Part shown: positions 1 through 4,884 of the stretch, in pieces | How positions within the stretch are numbered: position 1 is the stretch's first letter | Layout of the letters: every line of letters starts with the position of its first letter | NCBI GenBank assembly: GCA_002451755.1 | Contig: DKDF01000012.1 | Location: 1 to 6,066, forward strand | Direction: 5' to 3' | Origin: Ruminococcaceae bacterium UBA6855 | GTDB lineage: Bacteria; Bacillota; Clostridia; Oscillospirales; Acutalibacteraceae | Length of the DNA stretch: 6,066 nucleotides | Made by a program: the position numbers and the translations under genes | Notes under the pieces: model-generated | The model's input: the letters and a program-made list of their open reading frames with translations, nothing else | Told to the model about the DNA's origin: nothing | Database searches by the model: none

Positions 1-104
1 CCCGCAACGCCGCGCCGCAGTACATAGCTCGCGGCTCTCAATCAGTAGCTCGGCACATTCGCCCGCAAACGCGCCGGATCTTGAACGGGTGCGGGCTCGT
101 GCGT

Positions 105-117
105 CTTGCTTCGCAAG
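105..117. repeat. Small conserved hairpin CTTGC-TTC-GCAAG
   Basis: A five-pair perfect stem with a three-base loop. The right repeat copy has the same stem at 6045-6057. On the repeat's own strand the loop is GAA here and GTA there. The stem is kept while the loop differs, which is compatible with selection on structure, although one substitution proves little. Confidence 0.5.
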
Positions 118-186
118 CCGTTCAGCCCTCTCAAAACATAGTCGCCTATCGCCCTTGGAGCGGGCGCTATGCTCCTTGTTTTTCGC

Positions 187-234
187 CAACATCGCCTCGC
201 TTCATCCGCCACAGGCGGCGCTTCGGTGATGTTG
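187..234. repeat. Nested inverted repeat (hairpin) in the left repeat copy
   Basis: The outer arms CAACATCGCC (187-196) and GGTGATGTTG (225-234) pair over ten positions, with one G-T. Inside them CCGCC (206-210) and GGCGG (214-218) form a perfect five-pair stem around ACA. On the minus strand GAAGCG flanks the inner stem on both sides as a direct repeat. The outer foot sits at the junction where the right repeat copy lacks 111 bp. Confidence 0.6.
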
Positions 235-441
235 CCCGCTCCTCTAAGAAAGCTGTCAAACACTACGGCGCGGCTATTGGAAGCTTGATATAAAGGATAA
301 CCGGGTCGCGCGCTTTGACTCCGCTATGGCTCAAAGGGTCGACAAATTTCAATTTTGGGTTTCACCCACTCTTTACCCATCCTGTCTCTCGAGCGGGACA
401 ATTCATAAAATACTCTCAACCAAACCACACGGAGATATGAT

Positions 442-909
442 ATGTTCAGAAAAATGAGGCGCGCTGAGCGCGAACTGCCCGAGGGGCAGGCAAAAGAAAT
501 ACTCGAAAACGGCTCTTACGGCGTGCTCGCCCTCGCGGGCGACGGCGGCTATCCCTATGCCGTGCCGCTCAACTATGTCTATGACGGCGAGAGAATATAT
601 TTCCACTGCGCCGCCGAGGGTCATAAAATCGACGCCATAGCGTGGGATAACAAATGCTCGTTCTGCGTCGTTGAAAACGGCGGAGTGATTGAAGACCGCT
701 TTACCACAAAATACCGTAGCGTTATCGCTTTCGGGAAAATATACGAAGAGACCGATGAGAAATGCAGAGAAAATGCTTTTCGCCTGATGATGCAGTCGCT
801 AACTCCGTCGGTGCCGACCGAAAAGCGCGAGGAAATGTCGCACTGCCAAAAAGCGCGTATTTTCGCAATGGATATAGAATACTTGAGCGGCAAGGGTGCG
901 AATCAGTAA
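442..909 (+). CDS. Pyridoxamine 5'-phosphate oxidase-like (Nim-type) flavin-binding protein
   Basis: The protein has 155 residues, the usual size for single-domain split-barrel flavoproteins of the Nim / PNPOx-like family. Recognisable stretches are the early strand GSYGVLAL (24-31), then YPYAVPLNYVYDGERIYFHCA (37-57), followed by EGHKIDAI (59-66) and a hydrophobic strand CSFCVVE (72-78). His55 lies where Nim proteins carry their characteristic histidine. Family members bind FMN or a related cofactor and some reduce nitroimidazoles, but many have no known substrate. A cytoplasmic location is inferred, since no signal peptide or membrane segment is seen. The start is supported by GGAG at 431-434, seven bases before the ATG. 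It is the first gene of a probable four-gene operon. A possible -10 (TAAAAT, 406-411) lies upstream, but no convincing -35 accompanies it. The family call is firm and the substrate is unknown. Confidence 0.88.
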   Translation: MFRKMRRAERELPEGQAKEILENGSYGVLALAGDGGYPYAVPLNYVYDGERIYFHCAAEGHKIDAIAWDNKCSFCVVENGGVIEDRFTTKYRSVIAFGKIYEETDEKCRENAFRLMMQSLTPSVPTEKREEMSHCQKARIFAMDIEYLSGKGANQ

Positions 910-942
910 AATACAATCTGCCATCAATGAGGGGTTAAATCA

Positions 943-1587
943 ATGAAAAAGAAAAATATAATCTGGCTGTGCGCCAATATCGCGGTGTTTGCGCTGTTCG
1001 CTTTCTTCCACAGCGTGAAATTCGTCGCGGCGGCATCGGTCGTCTATTCAGCGGCGAGCATAGGATTTTTGACATTCGATATGTGCCGCGGACGCACGGA
1101 GAGCATCTGGTGCGCGCCGATGGTGCCGGTGGCGCTCATGATTTTTGAAACCGAGATAAACAACGCCATCGACTCGTTCGGTCCGATGCTCTGCGTGAGC
1201 GTTATTATCGCCATGGTGTTGACTATTGCCGCCTATATAATATGTAAAAAGAAGTTTGCGGGCTTTTCCGTCGGCGGAGTGAAGCAGGCGCTGTTCATTC
1301 TGCTCGCCGCGCTGTCTATAATGGGCTGCGCCATGACGCTCAACAACACGTTCACCCGCGGCGTACATAATGTCAACACGGTCGTTATCGAGACGGACGA
1401 CGATATCCGAACCGCGTTTTACGACGGTCCGCACAGAATCCGCGTGACACCGTGGAGAGGCGCGGGAGTCGATGCGTGGATCGACCTGCCCAAGGAGCGC
1501 TGCGGCAAAGTCGAAGTCGGCGACTCGATTGAGGTCAAGGTCGAAACAGGACTTTTCGGCGTGCGCATCTGCTCGCTGACCGAATAA
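943..1587 (+). CDS. Five-helix membrane protein with C-terminal extracytoplasmic domain, function unknown
   Basis: I do not recognise a named family. The 214-residue protein starts MKKKN and shows about five hydrophobic segments: 6-24, 27-46, 55-68, 80-101 and 115-133. Positive residues cluster at the N terminus, at CRGR (48-51) and at CKKK (101-104). By the positive-inside rule this puts the N terminus inside and the last 80 residues outside. That tail (about 134-214) is strand-rich and ends with VEVGDSIEVKVETGLFGV (191-208), a pattern resembling small beta-barrel domains at the end of Clostridial membrane proteins with no assigned function. Cysteines are scattered, with no CXXC pair. GAGGGG at 929-934, eight bases before the ATG, supports the start. 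The gene follows the Nim-like gene by 33 bp and precedes rsmA by 12 bp, so co-transcription is likely, but this does not show a shared function. Confidence 0.85.
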   Translation: MKKKNIIWLCANIAVFALFAFFHSVKFVAAASVVYSAASIGFLTFDMCRGRTESIWCAPMVPVALMIFETEINNAIDSFGPMLCVSVIIAMVLTIAAYIICKKKFAGFSVGGVKQALFILLAALSIMGCAMTLNNTFTRGVHNVNTVVIETDDDIRTAFYDGPHRIRVTPWRGAGVDAWIDLPKERCGKVEVGDSIEVKVETGLFGVRICSLTE

Positions 1588-1599
1588 CAAGGAGATAGT

Positions 1600-2463
1600 A
1601 TGCAGGATCTTTCAAATATTAACACTATAAAAGAAATACTCTCGGCTCACGGCTTCACTTTTTCGAAGTCGCTCGGTCAGAATTTTCTGATAAATCCGAC
1701 CGTCTGCCCGCGCATGGCGGAGGCCTGCGGCGCGGACGGGAACACCGGCGTTATCGAGATAGGCGCGGGAATCGGCGTGCTGACTGCGGAGCTCGCAAAG
1801 AGGGCGAAAAAAGTCGTCTCGCTCGAGCTCGACACACGCCTCATACCCGTCCTCGCGGGGACGCTCGAGGATTTCGACAATGTCGAAGTGCTCAACGCAG
1901 ATGTTCTAAAGACCGACCTGCACGAGCTTATCGCGAGCAGATTTAACGGGATGCGCGTTGTAGTCTGCGCGAATTTGCCGTATTATATCACGTCGCCGGT
2001 CATCATGTACCTGCTCGAGAGCCGCATTCCGATAGACGCGGTGACGGTCATGGTGCAGAAGGAAGCGGCGGCGAGACTCTGCGCCCCGGTCGGCAGCAGG
2101 GACGCGGGAGCTGTTACGGTGGCGGTCAACTACTATGCCGACGCGAAGAAGCTTTTCGATGTCTCGGCGGGCTCGTTCATGCCCGCTCCGAAAGTGGACA
2201 GCAGCGTTATCAGGCTCGATATCAGACCCGACCCGCCTGTTGAAATATCGGATGAAAGGTTTTTCTTCCGCGTAGTCAAAGCGGCGTTCGGTCAGCGCAG
2301 AAAAACCGCGTCGAACTCGCTGAGCGCGGGACTCGGAATCCCAAAAGACAAGATAAACGCGGCAATAGACGCGGCGGGACTGCCCGCGAGCGTCAGGGCG
2401 GAGAGCCTCGGCATGGAGGATCTGGCACGCCTGAGCGAATGCATCGCGGCTCAGTGCAGATAA
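1600..2463 (+). CDS. rsmA: 16S rRNA (adenine1518-N6/adenine1519-N6)-dimethyltransferase RsmA (KsgA)
   Basis: The enzyme transfers four methyl groups from S-adenosylmethionine to two adjacent adenines in the loop of helix 45 of 16S rRNA, late in small-subunit assembly. At 287 residues it is full length for the family. The signatures are all present: SLGQNFL (24-30), the SAM-binding glycine loop EIGAGIG (53-59), the acidic ELD (76-78), NAD with Asp101, and the catalytic NLPYYI (125-130), where the target adenine is held. The C-terminal substrate-recognition part contains FMPAPKVDSSV and the FGQRRKTASNSL stretch typical of RsmA. AAGGAG at 1589-1594, five bases before the ATG, supports the start. 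It is the third gene of the operon, 13 bp before the ABM-fold gene. In many Firmicutes this gene follows rnmV (ribonuclease M5) or tatD; neither is here. Loss of the enzyme in other bacteria gives kasugamycin resistance. Confidence 0.97.
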   Translation: MQDLSNINTIKEILSAHGFTFSKSLGQNFLINPTVCPRMAEACGADGNTGVIEIGAGIGVLTAELAKRAKKVVSLELDTRLIPVLAGTLEDFDNVEVLNADVLKTDLHELIASRFNGMRVVVCANLPYYITSPVIMYLLESRIPIDAVTVMVQKEAAARLCAPVGSRDAGAVTVAVNYYADAKKLFDVSAGSFMPAPKVDSSVIRLDIRPDPPVEISDERFFFRVVKAAFGQRRKTASNSLSAGLGIPKDKINAAIDAAGLPASVRAESLGMEDLARLSECIAAQCR

Positions 2464-2476
2464 ACGGAGGATTTTT

Positions 2477-2761
2477 ATGCTATTGCTCTTAGTAAAATAC
2501 ACGGCAAAGCCCGGCGGCGGAGAAAAATTCGTCAAAGAAATAACAGCCTCCGGGATTCTCAATATCATTCGCGCCGAGGACGGCTGCGAGGGCTATGACT
2601 ACTACTTCTCGGCAGAAAGTCCGGACACGGTTCTGCTCGTTGAAAAATGGGCTTCGGCAAAACAGCAGGAAGTGCATCTTCAGACAGCGCACATGGCAGA
2701 GCTGATGAAGATAAAAGAAAAATATATCTCAAACACTTCGTTCGAAAAGACAGTTTTATAA
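2477..2761 (+). CDS. Putative quinol monooxygenase-like ABM-domain protein
   Basis: This 94-residue protein fits the antibiotic biosynthesis monooxygenase (ABM) fold, a dimeric ferredoxin-like alpha/beta domain found in YgiN-type quinol monooxygenases and relatives. The sequence shows the opening strand MLLLLVKYTAKPGGGEKF (1-18), then EDGCEGYDYYFSAESPD (34-50), LLVEKW (53-58), and the helix with H67 and H72 in EVHLQTAHM, which matches the usual ABM order. No cofactor site is needed in this family, and the substrate cannot be predicted. Some members oxidise quinols or polyketides, others act in haem breakdown or simply as dimerisation folds. GGAGG at 2466-2470, six bases before the ATG, supports the start. 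It is the last gene of the operon, and a strong terminator begins 7 bp after its stop. The fold is a confident call and the enzymatic role is not. Confidence 0.87.
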   Translation: MLLLLVKYTAKPGGGEKFVKEITASGILNIIRAEDGCEGYDYYFSAESPDTVLLVEKWASAKQQEVHLQTAHMAELMKIKEKYISNTSFEKTVL

Positions 2762-2767
2762 AACATC

Positions 2768-2799
2768 AAGGCATCCGCTCATAACGGATGCCTTTGTTT
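2768..2799 (+). terminator. Rho-independent terminator of the rsmA operon
   Basis: AAGGCATCCG (2768-2777) and CGGATGCCTT (2785-2794) form a perfect ten-pair stem around a seven-base loop. The run TTTGTTTGTTG follows. It lies 7 bp after the stop codon of the ABM-fold gene and closes the operon that begins at 442. Confidence 0.92.
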
Positions 2800-2863
2800 G
2801 TTGCTGGAGTGTGGGGGGATTCTGCAAATTGGGAGTTGTCTATTGCTCAAGCCACAACAAAGC

Positions 2864-2905
2864 AAAAAATCCGCTGTATCAAAAATCGACACGGCGGAAT
2901 TTTTT
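2864..2905 (-). terminator. Rho-independent terminator of the CCA-adding enzyme gene
   Basis: The arms 2870-2877 (TCCGCTGT) and 2891-2898 (ACGGCGGA) pair over eight positions with one G-T. They are followed on the minus strand by six T (complement of 2864-2869). An A-tract on the other side (2900-2905) pairs beyond one A-A mismatch and overlaps the gene's TAA stop. Because T-runs follow the stem on both strands, it could also stop rightward transcripts that pass the first terminator. Confidence 0.82.
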
Positions 2906-4247
2906 ATTTCATCTCACTGTATATTTCCCTCGCGCGGGTCGTCAGAGCTTCCTGCGTGTTTTTTGTCACCCCGTCTATCACTTCGTCGAGTAATTGAGCG
3001 AGCACCGCGCCGAGCTTTCTGCCCTGCGGGATGCCGATATCCATGAGCGTGCGCCCGTTTATCTGGAGCTCGCGCAGCGACAGGCACGGCTTCTGCGCCG
3101 CTAAATTCTTCGCAATTTCTTCGGCATCGGCTATCCGGTCGAGCCGATATCTGTATTCAGGCGACTGCGCGAGCACATCGGCGCGCATGACCTTGAGCAG
3201 TTTCAGCACGCCGTCGAGACCGAATTTTGAGAGATAGCGCGGCATTTTTTCCGTGTTTTCATATAGCTCCCAGCGATCGTGATTGCTGACGAGAAAGAGA
3301 ATTTCATCCCTGAATTTGTTCGACACTTTGAGCCGCGCGAGTATCTGCGCCGATATCTCCGCGCTGATTCTCTGATGCCCGTAAAAATGCGCGACGCCGT
3401 TTTCGTCGAATTTTTTGACGGCGGGCTTGCCGCAGTCGTGCAGGAGCATCGCGAAGCGCAGCGTCGGCTCGGGGTCGATGCTCTCGACGGCAATCAGCGT
3501 GTGTTCGTATATATCATAGCAGTGGTGCGGGTTGTCGTGGCTGTTTTTATACATCGGCTGAAGCTCAGGCAGGATTTCAAACAGCACCGGGGCAAAGTCC
3601 GTAAGTATTCGCTTAGCGCCTTTTCCGCAGACGAGCTTTAACAGCTCTTTTGATATGCGCTCTTCGGAGATGTTGCCGAGCAGAGCGCGGTTTTTCAAAA
3701 GGCTCTGTGCGGTTTTCTCTTCAATCTCAAAGTCGAGCGCGGACGCAAAACGCAGGGCGCGCAGGATTCGCAGGGCATCTTCATTAAAGCGCCTGTCCGG
3801 GTCGCCGACGCAGCGGATTATTTTGTTCTTGAGATCATTTTCTCCGCCGAAGATATCAACCGTCCCGGTCTTTTTGCTGTAAGCCATGGCGTTGACCGTA
3901 AAATCCCGCCTGCCGAGATCCGCGCCGAGGTTGGAAGTAAAAGTCACGCTTTTCGGGTGCCTGTTGTCCTCATATTCGCCGTCGAGGCGGAAAGTCGTTA
4001 TTTCAAGCGGCTCGCCGTCGATAACAACCGTCACCGTGCCGTGCTTTATACCCGTATCGATGCAGTGAAAATCCGCAAACACGGATTTCATATCCTCGGG
4101 CTTCGCCGAGGTCGTTATATCCCAGTCGTTCGGAGTCTTTCCGAGCAGGCTGTCGCGCACGCACCCGCCGACGGCATATGCCTCGAAACCCGCCGACTGG
4201 AGCAGGTTTATCGCAGTATCAACATTTTTCGGCATATCCATCGTCAA
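2904..4247 (-). CDS. cca: tRNA CCA-adding enzyme (class II nucleotidyltransferase with HD domain)
   Basis: The enzyme adds or repairs the 3' CCA of tRNAs from CTP and ATP without a nucleic-acid template. With the start chosen here it has 447 residues. The head carries GGCVRD (27-32) and the metal-binding DWD (41-43). The flexible region ends in RRDFTVNAMAY (113-123). EDALRILR (156-163) is the EDxxR motif that reads incoming bases in class II enzymes. An HD phosphohydrolase-type domain follows, with H249, H270-D271 in LLHDCGKP, and H291. The minus-strand ribosome binding site AAAGGAG (4263-4257) lies nine bases before the TTG at 4247-4245, which I prefer. The TTG at 4256 abuts the site, and the ATG at 4241 is 15 bases away, so 447 or 445 residues are both possible. 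A single-gene transcript is likely: its own promoter lies upstream and its own terminator overlaps the stop. The CCA-versus-partial (CC or A) specificity cannot be settled by eye. Confidence 0.95.
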   Translation of the reverse strand: MTMDMPKNVDTAINLLQSAGFEAYAVGGCVRDSLLGKTPNDWDITTSAKPEDMKSVFADFHCIDTGIKHGTVTVVIDGEPLEITTFRLDGEYEDNRHPKSVTFTSNLGADLGRRDFTVNAMAYSKKTGTVDIFGGENDLKNKIIRCVGDPDRRFNEDALRILRALRFASALDFEIEEKTAQSLLKNRALLGNISEERISKELLKLVCGKGAKRILTDFAPVLFEILPELQPMYKNSHDNPHHCYDIYEHTLIAVESIDPEPTLRFAMLLHDCGKPAVKKFDENGVAHFYGHQRISAEISAQILARLKVSNKFRDEILFLVSNHDRWELYENTEKMPRYLSKFGLDGVLKLLKVMRADVLAQSPEYRYRLDRIADAEEIAKNLAAQKPCLSLRELQINGRTLMDIGIPQGRKLGAVLAQLLDEVIDGVTKNTQEALTTRAREIYSEMK

Positions 4248-4256
4248 GCGGTTCAA

Positions 4257-4263
4257 CTCCTTT
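4257..4263 (-). promoter_or_regulatory. Ribosome binding site deciding the cca start
   Basis: On the minus strand this reads AAAGGAG. It touches the upstream-most TTG (4256), lies nine bases from the TTG at 4247 and 15 bases from the ATG at 4241. Normal spacing favours the TTG at 4247, a rare start codon that usually lowers translation. Confidence 0.65.
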
Positions 4264-4289
4264 ACAACAAAGATATTTTATCATATAAT
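4261..4289 (+). promoter_or_regulatory. Sigma-A-type promoter for the ArsC-family gene
   Basis: TTTACA (4261-4266) and a perfect TATAAT (4284-4289) are separated by 17 bp, near the ideal for a housekeeping sigma factor. Transcription would start near 4296, giving a leader of about 27 bases that contains the AAAAGGAG ribosome binding site (4308-4315). Confidence 0.85.
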
Positions 4290-4304
4290 TGTCACCGGAT
4301 ACAA
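4275..4304 (-). promoter_or_regulatory. Candidate promoter for cca, interleaved with the divergent promoter
   Basis: On the minus strand TTGTAT (4304-4299) and TAAAAT (4280-4275) are 18 bp apart. The -10 is one base from consensus, while the -35 keeps only TTG. The predicted start near 4268 leaves a leader of about 20 bases. The opposing TATAAT lies inside this spacer. Confidence 0.5.
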
Positions 4305-4322
4305 GAGAAAAGGAGCGTAAAA

Positions 4323-4664
4323 ATGAACATACAGATATTCGGAAAATCAAAATGCTTCGACACAAAAAAGGCGGAGCGTTGGTTCAAGGAGCGCAGGATA
4401 AAATATCAGCTAATCGATGTTGCAAAATACGGCATGAGCCGCGGAGAATACGCCTCGGTCAAGAAAGCCATCGGCGGCATGGACAAATTATTCGACGAGA
4501 AGAGCAAGGCATACGAACAGCAGTTTATAAAATACCTCGCGCACGACGAAGACAAAGAGGAGAAGCTCTTTGAGCACCCCGAACTCTTCAAAACCCCGAT
4601 AGTCCGAAACGGCAAGCAGGCAACGGTCGGCTACTGCCCGGAGATATGGAAAGACTGGGAGTAA
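4323..4664 (+). CDS. ArsC-family (arsenate reductase-like) thioredoxin-fold protein
   Basis: The 113-residue protein matches the ArsC / Spx / YffB group of thioredoxin-like proteins. Its first strand and helix read MNIQIFGKSKCFDTKKAERWFKER (written from residue 1), then the second strand IKYQLIDV (26-33), a helical middle section, and the late KTPIVRNGK (90-98) with the fold's conserved proline at 92. Cys11 sits in the catalytic cysteine position, but residue 14 is Thr, so there is no CXXC pair as in redox-sensing Spx. Cys105 is the only other cysteine. True arsenate reduction is doubtful: no arsenic-resistance gene lies nearby, and many relatives have unknown substrates. AAAAGGAG seven bases before this ATG fixes the start; a longer open frame runs upstream but is antisense to cca. 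The gene has its own promoter and no clear terminator after it. Confidence 0.85.
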   Translation: MNIQIFGKSKCFDTKKAERWFKERRIKYQLIDVAKYGMSRGEYASVKKAIGGMDKLFDEKSKAYEQQFIKYLAHDEDKEEKLFEHPELFKTPIVRNGKQATVGYCPEIWKDWE

Positions 4665-4689
4665 TTTCGCTCGCGCTCAAAGCAATTAG

Positions 4690-4717
4690 TGAACAGTGAA
4701 AAAGTGCGCAGTATAAT
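4690..4717 (+). promoter_or_regulatory. Candidate promoter for the PHP gene
   Basis: A perfect TATAAT (4712-4717) is preceded at 16 bp by TGAACA (4690-4695), which agrees with TTGACA at four of six positions. If real, transcription begins near 4724 and all three downstream hairpins lie in a leader of about 160 bases. The -35 is weak. Confidence 0.4.
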
Positions 4718-4730
4718 CAGATATCATCAA

Positions 4731-4809
4731 CCTACAAACTTTGCACAGATTTATTGATAAGCAACTTGTAGGGTGCGGCGACCCGACGCACCGATGCCGC
4801 AGAGCGGCA
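4731..4809. repeat. Three consecutive inverted repeats
   Basis: First: CCTACAA (4731-4737) pairs with TTGTAGG (4766-4772), and TTGC (4741-4744) continues the stem with GCAA (4761-4764). Second: GGTGCG (4772-4777) pairs with CGCACC (4787-4792). Third: TGCCGC (4795-4800) pairs with GCGGCA (4804-4809) around AGA. The GC-rich second and third units stand out against AT-rich flanks. The TTGTAGGG-plus-GC-hairpin style recalls small dispersed repeats of Clostridial genomes (from memory, not checked). Confidence 0.65.
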
Positions 4810-4884
4810 CAAAATGAAGCTATAAAAAGTATTTTTTAATTTACCAACTTTCACACTTCTAATTTTCACGAAAGGGGACCCGAT

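Larger units (their letters stand above)
96..278 (-). repeat. Dispersed repeat, left copy (long form)
   Basis: Read on the minus strand, this segment begins AATAGCCGCG at 278 and aligns with the right end of the window (5993-6066), where the same opening AATAGCCGCG occurs. Two blocks are shared. Block one is 231-278, including AGTG, TTGA and AGAGG. Block two is 96-122, ending in GCAAGACGCACGAG. Between them the left copy carries 111 bp (123-233) that the right copy lacks. The element probably continues to base 1 and possibly out to 380, but only 96-278 is supported by comparison inside the window. The two copies point outward, so they are inverted relative to one another. I infer a dispersed family in the genome. 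Its mechanism of spread is unknown, and no transposase or target duplication is visible. Confidence 0.75.
42..380 (-). pseudogene. Repeat-borne reading frame interrupted by an in-frame TAG
   Basis: On the minus strand an ATG at 380-378 opens 18 sense codons (MGKEWVKPKIEICRPFEP), then a TAG at 326-324. The same frame stays open through 92 further codons and a possible GTG start at 263, ending in TGA at 44-42. The downstream part alone would be a 73-residue protein rich in Ala, Arg and Pro, with no signal peptide, membrane segment or motif that I recognise. The sequence before the ATG gives only a poor ribosome binding site (GACAGG, almost touching it), and none precedes the GTG. The right-hand repeat copy does not keep this frame, because its first block is 2 nt longer. 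I therefore favour non-coding repeat DNA or a broken gene over a working protein. An automated caller may annotate 42-263 as a hypothetical protein. Confidence 0.35.
4665..4884. other. Hairpin-rich 220-bp spacer before the PHP gene
   Basis: No gene is visible. The spacer contains a short direct repeat (AGTGAA at 4688-4693 and 4695-4700), a candidate promoter, three successive hairpins (4731-4809) and an AT-rich stretch (4821-4843) before the ribosome binding site AAAGGGG (4871-4877). No rho-independent terminator for the ArsC-family gene is evident, as none of the hairpins is followed by a T-run. Confidence 0.7.

Noticed and set aside
81..293. Rightward 70-residue open frame across the left repeat
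   Set aside because: It has no ribosome binding site at its start, the composition is that of antisense GC-rich DNA, and it lies opposite the hairpins and the leftward frame of the repeat.
382..400. Hairpin TGTCTC-TCGAGC-GGGACA as terminator or operator
   Set aside because: The stem has six pairs including one G-T and no T-run. It lies between the repeat and the first gene and could be chance.
1048..1590. Long minus-strand frame opposite the membrane protein gene
   Set aside because: It is rich in His, Arg and Asp, as expected when a Clostridial gene is read antisense; no start signal. The plus-strand gene has clear membrane segments and a good ribosome binding site.
1906..2568. 220-codon minus-strand frame opposite rsmA
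   Set aside because: It is antisense to a gene with every RsmA motif, shows no recognisable domain, and has no ribosome binding site.
3957..4322. Upstream extension of the ArsC-family frame
   Set aside because: The frame is open but antisense to cca, and it would cross the promoter. The ATG at 4323 has an ideal ribosome binding site and the fold's normal N terminus.
4323..4664. An arsenic-resistance locus
   Set aside because: No ArsR, ArsB/Acr3 or ArsA-type gene is present in the window; fold membership alone does not support it.
4688..4870. A miniature transposon with terminal inverted repeats around the hairpin spacer
   Set aside because: The outer sequences (GTGAACAGTGAA... and ...AATTTTCAC) pair at only about two thirds of positions, and no target duplication is visible.
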